Part shown: piece by piece, positions 7,338 to 15,784 of the stretch
Layout: each line of letters starts with the position of its first letter
Position numbering within the stretch: position 1 is the stretch's first letter
Source: Thermosediminibacter litoriperuensis
GTDB taxonomy: Bacteria > Bacillota > Thermosediminibacteria > Thermosediminibacterales > Thermosediminibacteraceae
Assembly (NCBI RefSeq): GCF_008124715.1
Contig: NZ_VNHO01000018.1
Coordinates: forward strand, 1-43,130
Length of the DNA stretch: 43,130 bases
Reading direction: 5' to 3'
Made by a program: the position numbers and the translations under genes
The notes under the pieces: model-generated
What the model was told of the DNA's origin: nothing
The model's input: the letters and a program-made list of their open reading frames with translations, nothing else
Databases searched by the model: none

Positions 7338-7526
7338 TTAATGTAAATTCTCGCCTTCTGTCAGCTCCTCCACGGGAACGCTGGTTCGAATTTTTTCGCT
7401 GAGGATTTCTACGTCAGCGGTGTTATCCTCGGGCTTGAGCCCTTTAATCCAGACCAGCTTTCCCTTATAAAAAACCTCGTAAGTATCGGATGAATTCAGG
7501 ATTTCCTGCGCACGCTGAAAATCCAT
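7338..7526 (-). CDS. sspH: H-type small acid-soluble spore protein
   Basis: A 62-residue protein starting MDFQRAQEILNSSDTYEVFY and ending with VPVEELTEGENLH, the typical pattern of SASP-H proteins (MDxxRAQEIxxS ... VPVxxLxE). These proteins are packed in the spore core. I chose the ATG at 7526 because the family begins at MDxQRA and AAAGGGG lies eight bases upstream; an in-frame ATG at 7544 with its own AGGAG would add six residues. Its presence is the best evidence in this window that the organism forms endospores. Confidence 0.85.
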   Translation of the reverse strand: MDFQRAQEILNSSDTYEVFYKGKLVWIKGLKPEDNTADVEILSEKIRTSVPVEELTEGENLH

Positions 7527-7665
7527 AAAAAAAACCCCTTTCATTTTGCTCCTAAAATTAGGATTTGCTCCAGCTTAAATCTATATACAAGAAGACGGTT
7601 TTGGTGATAAAATAAAAATAAACCTGCAGCGCCGCAGGAAAATAAAAGGAGGATAATCTGAAATT

Positions 7666-8445
7666 ATGCTGATCGACGTAAGCCCGTATGCTTTTAAAAT
7701 AGGCTCCATCGCGGTTCACTGGTACGGAATATTCATGGCTGTTTCGTTTCTGGTGGGTTCATATTACCTTTACACTATGGGCAGGAAGCTGCGCCTGGAC
7801 GAGGATTTCCTTCTGAACCTGGCAATGATCGTCATAATATCAGGGGTTATAGGAGCACGCCTTATGTTCGTGCTCACCAATTATCCCGAATGGTTTCTAA
7901 AGGATCCGGTTCAGGTGGTAAAGATATGGGAAGGGGGACTTTCCTGGCACGGCGCCCTTCTCGGCGGGTTTCTCGCAGGATGGCCCTACTGCCGAAGGCA
8001 CGGCGTTAATCCCAACATCATAGCCGACTGGACGGTGCTGGGGCTTTCCTTCGGTTATATAATAGTCAGGATAGGGAATATCTTCAACCAGGAGGTTCTG
8101 GGCCGCATGACCGAATTTTCCTTCGGCAGGTGGCCGGCGCAGCTCATCGGCTCGTTTATCGGCCTGGTGCTTTTAATAAGATTCCTGTACCTCCAGACCA
8201 AAAATTTGCCGCCCGGATACCAGTTCTGGTCCTTTATATGGTACCATCAAATACTCAGAGCTCTCATCGAAGAGACGGTAAGGGACAATCCTCTTTTCCT
8301 GGTCCATTACGTGAACGACCGTTGGGGCATAGGTTTTTTCACCCTAACCCAGCTCATCACGCCCTTCGTGGTGGCTTTCGCCTATTACATGTATAAATCC
8401 ACCGGCGGTTACGGCTACGGTGGATACAGGCGGGGATGGTATTGA
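7666..8445 (+). CDS. lgt: Prolipoprotein diacylglyceryl transferase
   Basis: A 259-residue polytopic membrane enzyme that moves diacylglycerol from phosphatidylglycerol to the lipobox cysteine of prolipoproteins. Seen motifs: VHWYGIFMA near residues 17-25, the WEGGLSWHGALLGG signature (the conserved His-Gly pair) near 88-101, and RIGNIFNQEVLGR near 129-141, the Lgt signature. The C-terminus is extended by a Gly/Tyr-rich tail (GGYGYGGYRRG). ATG at 7666 follows AGGAGG at 7647-7652 with a rather long 13-base spacing. The lipoprotein at 38295 is one likely substrate. Confidence 0.95.
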   Translation: MLIDVSPYAFKIGSIAVHWYGIFMAVSFLVGSYYLYTMGRKLRLDEDFLLNLAMIVIISGVIGARLMFVLTNYPEWFLKDPVQVVKIWEGGLSWHGALLGGFLAGWPYCRRHGVNPNIIADWTVLGLSFGYIIVRIGNIFNQEVLGRMTEFSFGRWPAQLIGSFIGLVLLIRFLYLQTKNLPPGYQFWSFIWYHQILRALIEETVRDNPLFLVHYVNDRWGIGFFTLTQLITPFVVAFAYYMYKSTGGYGYGGYRRGWY

Positions 8446-8452
8446 GCCGCCG

Positions 8453-9103
8453 TTAAAATCCCAGGTCCTCGTTTACCACCAGCACGTGGATGTCGGTGAG
8501 TCTTGGCTTGCGCTCAAGGATGGTGGTGATGCGGCAAATGCGGTCTGGAGAATCGCAGTCCGCGCAAAAGCCGGTCCTGGCGCACGGTGTTTCGCACTGG
8601 AGGCGTTTTGCATTGGTAGGGGCGGCATACATCTTGATGCGCCTCAGTGCTTCCTCCGTGTCGCTGACTAACTTGTTGCGGCCGGCCACAACGATAACCT
8701 TTTTAGGACCGAAAAACATGGAAGCAGCGCGGTTGCCGGTACCATCGGTGTTGACAAGACAACCCGTCAGGGTGAGAGCGTTAGTGCCCGTCAAAAAAAG
8801 GTCGCAGGTAAGCTGCCGGCGCATTACAGCCAGTCTTTCTTCCGGGGAAAGGCCGGGTGCTCCGTGAATGAGTAATTCTTTCCCCATTTCCCTCAAGGTG
8901 TCGGCTATTTTTAAGTCTGTCACCGACATGGAACCGCCGAAACCTATAGTGGAGGCCTCCCCTGCTTCTTTAATTATATAATCGACGGCCTCCTGTTTTG
9001 TCTTGCAGTAGACGGCGGTAAAACCCCTCTTTTTCAGAGATTCCACTGCTTTCTGGCACTTTTGTTCATGAGTCCAGCTCAAAAGATCCTGTGTAAAACT
9101 CAT
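8453..9103 (-). CDS. LUD domain protein (lactate utilization/LutC-like, DUF162)
   Basis: A 216-residue protein with GFGGSMSVTDLKIADTL (residues about 54-70), LTGTNALTLTGCLVNTDGTGNR (104-125) and a C-terminal Cys-rich segment CETPCARTGFCADC, the standard layout of stand-alone LUD proteins of anaerobes. The role is not established; LutC relatives take part in L-lactate oxidation, but no lutA or lutB is nearby. The ATG at 9103 is preceded by GGAGGGGG. The gene is convergent with lgt, separated by only seven bases, with no distinct terminator between them. Confidence 0.85.
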   Translation of the reverse strand: MSFTQDLLSWTHEQKCQKAVESLKKRGFTAVYCKTKQEAVDYIIKEAGEASTIGFGGSMSVTDLKIADTLREMGKELLIHGAPGLSPEERLAVMRRQLTCDLFLTGTNALTLTGCLVNTDGTGNRAASMFFGPKKVIVVAGRNKLVSDTEEALRRIKMYAAPTNAKRLQCETPCARTGFCADCDSPDRICRITTILERKPRLTDIHVLVVNEDLGF

Positions 9104-9177
9104 ATGTAAAACCCCCTCCAGCTCTATTTGTTAAATTAAATCAGAGCGGCTGTAGCCGCCTTCGCTTAAAAAAATAA

Positions 9178-9255
9178 TGGTGCGCCTAGGAGGATTCGAA
9201 CCCCCGCAAAACCCGGCTCCGGAGGCCGGTGCTCTATCCCCTGAGCTATAGGCGC
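9178..9255 (-). tRNA. tRNA-Arg (anticodon CCG)
   Basis: Read on the minus strand, the acceptor arm GCGCCTA pairs with TAGGCGC, the D arm contains GCTCAGGGGATAGAGC, the anticodon arm is CCGGC-CTCCGGA-GCCGG giving anticodon CCG, and the T arm is GGGGG-TTCGAAT-CCTCC. A 3' ACCA is encoded (9178-9181 on the plus strand). All four arms fold without mismatches other than one G-T pair. Confidence 0.96.
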
Positions 9256-9316
9256 ACGCTGAAAGTTTATTTTCGCTTTTTAAGCCACCTCCACTAAAGG
9301 TGACTTCACGCATTTA

Positions 9317-9345
9317 ATTATAACATACGGGGGCGCATAAAACAA
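9317..9345 (-). promoter_or_regulatory. Promoter of the tRNA-Arg gene
   Basis: On the minus strand TTGTTT (9345-9340), a 17-base spacer and a perfect TATAAT (9322-9317) lie about 60 bases before the tRNA 5' end. Good spacing and -10; weaker -35. Confidence 0.7.
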
Positions 9346-9438
9346 TAACGAATATTACATTTTTGTAACAGGGTAGACTGTGGATAACATGTCTGGTATT
9401 ATTTAAGGTGGGAAAGGTTTATCCTCGCGAGGTGAGCT

Positions 9439-10011
9439 ATGGATCTATTGAGAAAATTCAAAGATGCCGAAAAACTCCTGGAATTTGCCCTGAGCTGCGA
9501 GGGCGTCTCTGAAGCCAAACTGATCGCTGTCCGCGATGTGGTGGTGGACGAGCGGGTGAGGTTCCAGTGCAGTCATTCGGGCTGCAGGGAATACGGAAAG
9601 AGATTTATGTGCCCTCCTCATGTACCCGGCGTCGACGAATTCCAAAAAGTGCTTTCGAATTACATTATGGCTCTGCTCCTCCAGGTGCAGGGTTCTGCAG
9701 AAGGGGAAGGTGCGGATCAGGAGGCGACCAGACTTGCCCTGCTTTTACACGATGCCGTGTACCGGACGGAAAAACGAGCTTTTTCGTTAGGGTTTGCCTT
9801 TGCGGCGGGCCTGACAGGAGGCCCCTGCAGGCTGTGTGCGGAATGTTCTATAGTGAAAAATCCCAGCGCTTCCTGCGTGAAAAGAGATAGGGCAAGGCCG
9901 CCCATGGAAGCCATGGGGATAGACGTTTTTAAGACCTGCAAAAACGCCGGTCTGGAGATGGCCTTTACTCCGGGAAAGGTGATCTGGACGGGGATGGTGC
10001 TGTTAGACTGA
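9439..10011 (+). CDS. DUF2284 metal-binding protein
   Basis: A 190-residue Cys-rich protein: VRFQCSHSGCREYGKRFMCP near residues 34-53, then GGPCRLCAECSIVKNPSASC around 127-146, and FKTCKNAGLE near 162. This is the pattern of DUF2284, annotated as a predicted metal-binding (probably Fe-S) protein of anaerobes; function unknown. The ATG at 9439 follows GCGAGGTGAGCT. It is followed at 25 bases by the GH18 gene and may share its transcript, though no functional link is evident. Confidence 0.8.
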   Translation: MDLLRKFKDAEKLLEFALSCEGVSEAKLIAVRDVVVDERVRFQCSHSGCREYGKRFMCPPHVPGVDEFQKVLSNYIMALLLQVQGSAEGEGADQEATRLALLLHDAVYRTEKRAFSLGFAFAAGLTGGPCRLCAECSIVKNPSASCVKRDRARPPMEAMGIDVFKTCKNAGLEMAFTPGKVIWTGMVLLD

Positions 10012-10036
10012 AAAAAGGGGGGTTTACAATAAAGAG

Positions 10037-11449
10037 ATGTTGAAACGCAGGTTTGCCGTATCCGTTTTACTAGTTGCGATCATGTTAACGATTATCACAC
10101 CTTTGCCCGCCAGTGCGGCGGCTTCCATCAGAGTTATGCTGAACGGCCAGGATTTGAAATTCGATGTTACACCCGTCTTGAAGAACAACCGGGTTCTGGT
10201 CCCTTTCAGGCTTTTAAGTGAAAATTTGGGCGCTGGCGTTCACTGGGACGGCAGGACAAAAACGGTCACCGCTCACAGGGGTGAAACCCGGGTGGTCCTC
10301 AGGGTGGGGAGTTCGACCGCTTACGTAAATGAGAAACCCGTTAAGCTGGATGTGCCGGCTATGCTGATACAGGGGCGCACCCTGGTACCGCTCCGGTTTT
10401 ACAGCGAGGCTTTCGGGGCGGCTGTGCACTGGGACGGCAAGCAGAATACGGTGTTTATAAAGACAGCTGACAAGCTGAGCAAATACATACTGGGGTATTA
10501 TTATTCACAGTCCTACGACGACTTCATGAACAATGTGGACAAGCTGTCTTCAATAGCTGCCAAATGGTACACCTTGGACAGCAATTGTAACCTGACAAGC
10601 CGTGACAACTCCCGGTGGATAATGAAACCCGAAGGGTACGACTCCGTCCTCCGGACCGCCAGAGAAAGGGGAGTGAAGGTCCACGCCCTGGTGTTCGAAA
10701 GCGACCGGGCCCGGCTGCAGCAGGCTCTGGCCACTGCAGAAAAAAGGAGTGCGCTGGTCAGCCAGATCATAGCGGAAGTGGAGAAGGAAAATTACGACGG
10801 GGTCAACATTGACTTCGAGTATCTCAGACTGGAGGATAAAGAAAATTACAACGAATTCATAAAGCAGCTTTACACAACCCTAAAATCGAAGAAAAAGACT
10901 CTGAGCCTGTCGTTGCCAGCCAAGACCGAGAAGAAGGACTGGTGGCCGGGCTACGACTACGAGACTCTGGGCAAATACAGCGATTACGTGGTGCTGATGG
11001 CCTACGACAAAAACCCGGCTTCCCCGGGACCCCAGGCAGGGATAGACTGGGTGGAAGAGATCGTGGACTACGCTCTGGCCAGGATACCCGCCGGAAAGAT
11101 AGTGCTGGGGATAGGTTACTACGGTTATGCCTGGTCGGGGAGCGAAAAATACACCGTGCTGGAAGCAAAAAACGGGATGACTTACAGCAAAATATGGTTC
11201 CTGGACGAGCTTACTCAGAAGCACGGCCTGAAGCTGACCATAGATAGTGCTTCCCTGATGGCCTACGGCAGCTTTACCGATGAAAAAGGCAAGACCTATC
11301 AGATATGGATGGAGAGCCGGGAATCCGTAGATGCTAAGTCCAGGCTGGCTATAAAGAAAGGGCTTAAAGGCATAGCCGTATGGAGGCTTGGGTATACCAC
11401 ACCTTCCTTCTGGCAGGCGGTGAACGATAGTTTCATAGCAGCGAAATAA
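10037..11449 (+). CDS. Secreted stalk-domain GH18 family glycoside hydrolase
   Basis: A 470-residue exported protein. Residues 1-27 are a signal peptide (basic MLKRR, hydrophobic core, ASAA). Residues about 30-145 form two copper-amine-oxidase-N type stalk repeats (RVLVPFRLLSENLGAGVHWD and RTLVPLRFYSEAFGAAVHWD). The rest is a GH18 barrel with the catalytic DxxDxDxE motif as DGVNIDFE near residues 254-261, then VLMAYD and a final AVWRLGY strand. Relatives include spore cortex or germination glucosaminidases (YaaH/SleL), so a role in spore or cell-wall peptidoglycan is plausible. ATG at 10037 has a GGGGGGT site 13 bases away. Confidence 0.88.
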   Translation: MLKRRFAVSVLLVAIMLTIITPLPASAAASIRVMLNGQDLKFDVTPVLKNNRVLVPFRLLSENLGAGVHWDGRTKTVTAHRGETRVVLRVGSSTAYVNEKPVKLDVPAMLIQGRTLVPLRFYSEAFGAAVHWDGKQNTVFIKTADKLSKYILGYYYSQSYDDFMNNVDKLSSIAAKWYTLDSNCNLTSRDNSRWIMKPEGYDSVLRTARERGVKVHALVFESDRARLQQALATAEKRSALVSQIIAEVEKENYDGVNIDFEYLRLEDKENYNEFIKQLYTTLKSKKKTLSLSLPAKTEKKDWWPGYDYETLGKYSDYVVLMAYDKNPASPGPQAGIDWVEEIVDYALARIPAGKIVLGIGYYGYAWSGSEKYTVLEAKNGMTYSKIWFLDELTQKHGLKLTIDSASLMAYGSFTDEKGKTYQIWMESRESVDAKSRLAIKKGLKGIAVWRLGYTTPSFWQAVNDSFIAAK

Positions 11450-11464
11450 TCTTTTCCGGAATCG

Positions 11465-11497
11465 ACCCCTGTGAGCATCCGCTCCCGGGGGTTTTTG
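11465..11497 (+). terminator. Terminator after the GH18 gene
   Basis: Stem ACCCCTGTGAGC / GCTCCCGGGGGT with loop ATCC and one internal mismatch, followed by TTTTTGTG. It lies 15 bases after the GH18 stop codon. Confidence 0.75.
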
Positions 11498-11642
11498 TGT
11501 GAATACAAATTATGATAAAAAATTAACAAACTCTGCGAAACTGAAGAAAACTTAAAGAATATTGGTACCATTACATCTTTATAGTCACGTATTGTTATGG
11601 TAGTATAAAACTATGAGCATATTTCGTTCAGGAGTTGATAGT

Positions 11643-12461
11643 TTGAAAGTAATCGCTCTCGTGGGTAAAAGCGGCACCGGCAAAAGCCACAAGGCCCACA
11701 TAGTAGCCAGGCAGTACGGTGCAGAGCTTATAATCGACGACGGGCTTTTGATACACGGCAACCGGGTGGTGGCCGGATTTTCGGCCAAAAGGGAGGAGAC
11801 CATGATCGGTGCAATCCGGCGTGCTATCTTTCAGGATCCGGCCCACGCCAGGGAAGTGAGGGACAAGCTGGCCGAGGTCAATGCCGGTAAGGTCCTGGTA
11901 ATCGGCACTTCGGAAAAAATGGTCCGCGCCATATGCAGGGCTCTGGAACTGCCCGCGCCGGAAACGGTGGTGCACATAGAGGATGTGTCCACCCCGAAGG
12001 AGATAGAAAGAGCCCAGCGGATTAGGAAATTGGATGGCAAACACGTTATCCCTGTACCTACACTGGAAATAAAAAAATATTTTTCGGGTTACCTGCTGGA
12101 TCCGCTTAAGATCTTCTACCGGCGCGGAAAACAGGAGATCATAACGGAAAAGTCGGTAGTCAGGCCCAATTACAGCTATCTGGGACGGTACACCATAGCC
12201 GACACGGTCGTCAGCCAGATAGCCCTTTACTCCGCCCGAAGCGTCGGAGGCGTAGGCCCGGGGGGCAGGGCGATAATCGAAAACCACGGGACGGGCGTGG
12301 CGATCGTGCTGGAGCTTTCGGTGGAGTACGGGGTGCCGCTCGTGCCGCTGCTGGAAAAGGTGCAGGCGGAAGTGGCCAAGCAGGTGGAACACATGACGGC
12401 CCTCAACGTTTTAAGGGTCGACGTTACCGCGAAAAGGCTTTACTTTAAGAAGGAAAAATAG
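11643..12461 (+). CDS. P-loop protein fused to an Asp23/Gls24 domain
   Basis: A 272-residue cytoplasmic protein. The N-terminus is a P-loop NTPase with Walker A GKSGTGKS at residues about 8-15. The C-terminus (about 180-270) matches Asp23/Gls24: YTIADTVVSQIALYSARSVGG, a beta-strand pair VAIVLELSVEYG, and VAKQVEHMTALNVLRVDV. Asp23-type domains occur in envelope stress and fatty-acid/biotin-related proteins. I place the start at TTG 11643, eight bases after AGGAG (11630-11634) and right before the first strand; the ATG at 11613 has no binding site. The function of the fusion is unknown; it stands alone between two long gaps. Confidence 0.75.
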   Translation: MKVIALVGKSGTGKSHKAHIVARQYGAELIIDDGLLIHGNRVVAGFSAKREETMIGAIRRAIFQDPAHAREVRDKLAEVNAGKVLVIGTSEKMVRAICRALELPAPETVVHIEDVSTPKEIERAQRIRKLDGKHVIPVPTLEIKKYFSGYLLDPLKIFYRRGKQEIITEKSVVRPNYSYLGRYTIADTVVSQIALYSARSVGGVGPGGRAIIENHGTGVAIVLELSVEYGVPLVPLLEKVQAEVAKQVEHMTALNVLRVDVTAKRLYFKKEK

Positions 12462-12932
12462 ATTGGTTGTAGAATATGTCAATTCTTTTAAAAATGTTAT
12501 CTAAAAATGGGCCAAAACGTATTTAATTATTGTACGAAAATGTCACTTTGCCCCCAAACCTAATGTTTTAAAGGGGAAAATGGTCCATCCTCCGATAATA
12601 TCCACAAAATTTAAGAATGAATTTATAGAGATTTCCGGAAGATAATGGAGCTCGGGAAGTTATAAGAAAGCACCGTCACCAAGTGAAACAGTTTCATGTA
12701 AACGATTTTGGAATAATCAAGGATGTCGACAGGGAGTTTGATTTATGAATAGAAAAATTAGTAAAAAAATTTGTAGAAAAGAAGCAATAAGATAATATTT
12801 TAAAGAAATTTTTGAATATTACATATTAAAAGGATGGACCACCAGCAATGGAAGGGAGTGAGAGGCTAAGACTAAAGTTTAACGGTTTGCTTTCCGTTGT
12901 TTTTATAATATTACAAGAAAGGGTGTTTTTAT
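12462..12932. other. AT-rich gap with decayed coding traces
   Basis: No intact gene is seen in these 471 bases. One open stretch at 12629-12748 would read REVIRKHRHQVKQFHVNDFG, vaguely like the end of a sugar-phosphate isomerase/epimerase barrel, but it is bounded by stop codons and has no start. An exact 11-base inverted repeat TGGTCCATCCT / AGGATGGACCA lies at 12581-12591 and 12831-12841. A weak -10 like TATAAT at 12904-12909 precedes the alcohol dehydrogenase. Confidence 0.4.
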
Positions 12933-13991
12933 ATGAAGGGGTTTGCAATGCTTAAAATCGGTCATATTGGATGGATAGAAAAAGAGAAACCAAAAGCCGG
13001 CCCTTATGATGCCATCGTAAGGCCGCTGGCAGTAGCGCCATGTACTTCTGATATTCACACTGTGTTCGAAGGAGCTATCGGCGAAAGACATAACATGATT
13101 TTGGGCCATGAAGCCGTAGGTGAAGTGGTGGAAGTGGGCTCCGAGGTCAGGGACTTTAAGCCCGGCGACCGGGTGGTTGTACCGGCTATTACGCCCGACT
13201 GGAGGACCCTAGATGTCCAACGGGGATTCCACCAGCACTCGGGCGGTATGCTTAACGGTTGGAAGTTCTCAAATATAAAAGACGGAGTCTTTGCTGAATA
13301 TTTTCATGTAAACGATGCCGATATGAACCTGGCTCACCTCCCTGAAGAAATACCATTAGAAAAGGCTGTTATGATTCCCGATATGATGACAACCGGATTC
13401 CACGGGGTTGAACTCGCAGAAATTGGGCTCGGCGATACGGTGGCAGTTATAGGTATCGGCCCTGTGGGACTCATGGCAGTAGCCGGGGCAAGGTTACGGG
13501 GTGCAGCTAGGATTATTGCCGTAGGCAGCAGGCCAGCATTGGTCGAAGCTGCCAAGTATTACGGGGCCACGGACATAGTAAATTATAAACACGGCGACAT
13601 TGTAGAGCAAATAATGAAACTCACCGGCAACAAAGGCGTCGATGCAGTCATCATTGCCGGCGCCAAGACCGAAGCCCTCTCACAGGCTGTAAAGATGGTA
13701 AAGCCGGGGGGAACAGTCGCCAACGTGAATTATTTCGGTGAAGGAGAGATATTGCCTGTTGGCAGGCTGGATTGGGGATGCGGAATGGCTCATAAATTTA
13801 TAAAGGGTGGCCTTTGTCCGGGCGGTCGATTGAGAATGGAAAAGCTTATCGACTTAGTAAGATACAACAGAATAGATCCTGGCAAGATGGCAACCCATAT
13901 ATTCCGCGGCTTTGACAATATAGAAAAAGCTCTTTTGATGATGAAAGAAAAACAAAGCGACCTTATAAAACCGGTTGTAATAGTTGAGTAG
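12933..13991 (+). CDS. adh: NADP-dependent zinc secondary alcohol dehydrogenase
   Basis: A 352-residue enzyme, the exact length of the Thermoanaerobacter brockii secondary alcohol dehydrogenase and matching its known sequence along the whole chain. It interconverts secondary alcohols and ketones (and ethanol/acetaldehyde) using NADP(H). Zinc ligands are Cys37 in PCTSDIHTVFEG, His59-Glu60 in ILGHEAVGE, and Asp150 in MIPDMMTTGFHG. The cofactor fold is GIGPVGLMAVAGA (174-186) followed by AVGSRP, where Gly-Ser-Arg selects NADP. ATG at 12933 follows AAGAAAGGGTG. It is flanked by decayed DNA and an IS element, so it may be a transcription unit of its own. Confidence 0.96.
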   Translation: MKGFAMLKIGHIGWIEKEKPKAGPYDAIVRPLAVAPCTSDIHTVFEGAIGERHNMILGHEAVGEVVEVGSEVRDFKPGDRVVVPAITPDWRTLDVQRGFHQHSGGMLNGWKFSNIKDGVFAEYFHVNDADMNLAHLPEEIPLEKAVMIPDMMTTGFHGVELAEIGLGDTVAVIGIGPVGLMAVAGARLRGAARIIAVGSRPALVEAAKYYGATDIVNYKHGDIVEQIMKLTGNKGVDAVIIAGAKTEALSQAVKMVKPGGTVANVNYFGEGEILPVGRLDWGCGMAHKFIKGGLCPGGRLRMEKLIDLVRYNRIDPGKMATHIFRGFDNIEKALLMMKEKQSDLIKPVVIVE

Positions 13992-14110
13992 CTGGAACAA
14001 AGAGGTTTGAATGAGCCCTTTTTATTTAAAATATAGGTTTTCCCCTTCATCTTTAGCTCTTTTTAAAAAGAGGTGGTGCAAATTTCAGAATCAATGGTAA
14101 TATTATATTG

Positions 14111-14184
14111 GGCCATTTCTCATCCCTCCAGTTAGGTTTTTGGGTTTGTTCAATTTAATTCTAACCGGAGGTGTGAGGGTGGCT
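14111..14184 (+). terminator. Long stem-loop downstream of adh, possible terminator
   Basis: Arms 14111-14135 and 14161-14184 pair over about 20 positions (GTTAG/CTAAC, CCTCC/GGAGG, CTCA/TGAG, GCCA/TGGC, with two mismatches and a bulge), and a run of six T follows at 14191. It could end the adh transcript or be the relic of a mobile element end. The rest of 13992-14285 shows nothing recognisable. Confidence 0.45.
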
Positions 14185-14285
14185 CAACCCTTTTTTAAAA
14201 CTCCCTTATCTGTTAAAGTAATTTATAGCAAGAAGGAAGAATCCTTCATGCTATCGTAAATTAAAATTAGAAAACGAATTTTTTT

Positions 14286-14445
14286 TGGGGAAAGACCATA
14301 AACTCCCGGTCAGTTCGACTGCTTTAAAAAGAGTCGTCTTTCCCGAAATAATGCTATGGCCAGTCACGGTAGATAGAGGGGTCGTGCTTCGAGCACCGCT
14401 GTTAGATAAGGCTGACCGCAAGGCTGTAGTCTTAATCTCTAAATC
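14286..14445 (+). ncRNA. Candidate IS110 bridge RNA
   Basis: The non-coding stretch before the IS110 recombinase is strongly structured. A perfect nine-base stem GGGAAAGAC / GTCTTTCCC (14288-14296 with 14336-14344) encloses a small CAGT-TCG-ACTG hairpin and open loop sequence; a further hairpin GTGC-TTCGA-GCAC lies at 14384-14396. IS110 elements are known to encode, between their left end and the recombinase gene, a bridge RNA whose two internal loops pair with target and donor DNA. Position and shape fit; loop-to-target pairing could not be verified because the element ends were not defined. Confidence 0.45.
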
Positions 14446-14460
14446 AAGGAGGCTTTGAAA

Positions 14461-15666
14461 TTGCTTTACGTAGGCATTGATTGGGCTGATACTCAACATC
14501 GCGTATTCATCATTGACTCCCAAGGGTATGAAAAGGCTAATTTCACTATACCTCATACCAGAGAAGGCTTAGAATATCTAAAGAAAAAACTACTTAAATT
14601 AGTTCAAAACCCTCAGTCAATAGCCTGTATCATAGAAACCAAGCATGGACTTCTAATCCAATTCTTGCTGGAAGCCGGGTTTGCCGTATATCCTGTTAAT
14701 CCCAAGGCCTTTGATCGTCGCCGTAAGCCTTCCGGCTCCAAAAGCGACCCCCTGGATGCTCGTATCTTGGCAGAATTGGGCACAACGGATATTAACCGCT
14801 TGCGCAAACTTGAGCCAGACTCCGAGCTGATTCAGGAGCTAAAAGCTTTAACTCGTGACCAGGATACTTTAATTCGGGAATCTACTCGCTTAACCAACCG
14901 CTTGATTTCTTGCTTGAAAGAATATTTCCCCGTAGCCCTCGAGCTTTTTTCCAGGCCAACTTTGCCCGTTGCTCTGGATTTCTTAAAGCTCTACCCTACA
15001 TTGGAAGCAGCACAACAAGCTTCTGTACTGGAATTGGCGGCTTTCTTAAAATCTCATAAACACCCAAAACCTAATCAGACAGCTATAACAATCTATCAAA
15101 AGCTACATTCTCCTCAGCTGAAAGCAAGTCCTGTAGTTACCAGAACTAAAGCCCGCCTGATGCTGGCTATACTTTCTCAGCTCGAACCGCTCCTCGAGCA
15201 AATCAAAGAGTATGACAGGGAGATAGAGCGCCTTTTTAATCTCCACTTCGACAGCAAGTTATTCGCCAGTTTGCCTGGAGCGGGTTCGCGGCTGGCTCCA
15301 AGACTGCTGGCGGAGTGGTGAGACGATAGAGAACGCTTTCTGCATGCTTCTGTAGTCCAAGCAGTGGCTGGAACTTCCCCCGTGCTTTACCAAAGCGGCA
15401 AATACAGCTTCGCTAAACAGCGAAAATCTTGTGTCAAACCTTTCCGCAATGCTATGCACCAATTTGCTTATCAAAAAGTACGGTGGGTTGTTTGGCCTCG
15501 TGAATATTACGATAAAAAGCGTTCCGAAGGCAAGTCTCACCATGAAGCCATCCGGGCTTTAGCTAATATTTGGGTAAGAATTATCTTAGCAATGTGGAAA
15601 AACTTTAAACCTTATGATGAGGCAATTTTTCTTGCAGCCAGGACAAAGCATGGTTTAGCTGCTTGA
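14461..15666 (+). pseudogene. IS110 family recombinase, interrupted by an in-frame TGA
   Basis: The frame encodes a DEDD/RuvC-type N-terminal domain (YVGIDWADTQHRV, IIETKHG, KSDPLDARILAEL) and continues as the Tnp domain. At 15319-15321 the expected Gly codon in EW-G-DDRERF is TGA. After it the same frame runs on, without other defects, through AVAGTSPVLYQSGK, which holds the catalytic serine region, to the stop at 15664. A GGA-to-TGA change explains it. The first part (about 286 residues) lacks the serine and should be inactive. Start is TTG 14461, eight bases after AAGGAGG; another TTG at 14455 is too close to the site. Confidence 0.88.
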
Positions 15667-15784
15667 AAGTTACAGTCTTTTAAAGCATTGCTTTTTAAGT
15701 AAAGAATAAGCTTAGAATGAATTTACCATCATTTACATAAAAAGGTTCATTTTATGTTTTTATCAAAAAAGTTTATATTCTATC

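Noticed and set aside
15319-15321. TGA in the IS110 gene as a selenocysteine codon
   Set aside because: The family has a Gly at this position, the residue is not catalytic and no SECIS-like hairpin directly follows; a nonsense mutation is simpler.
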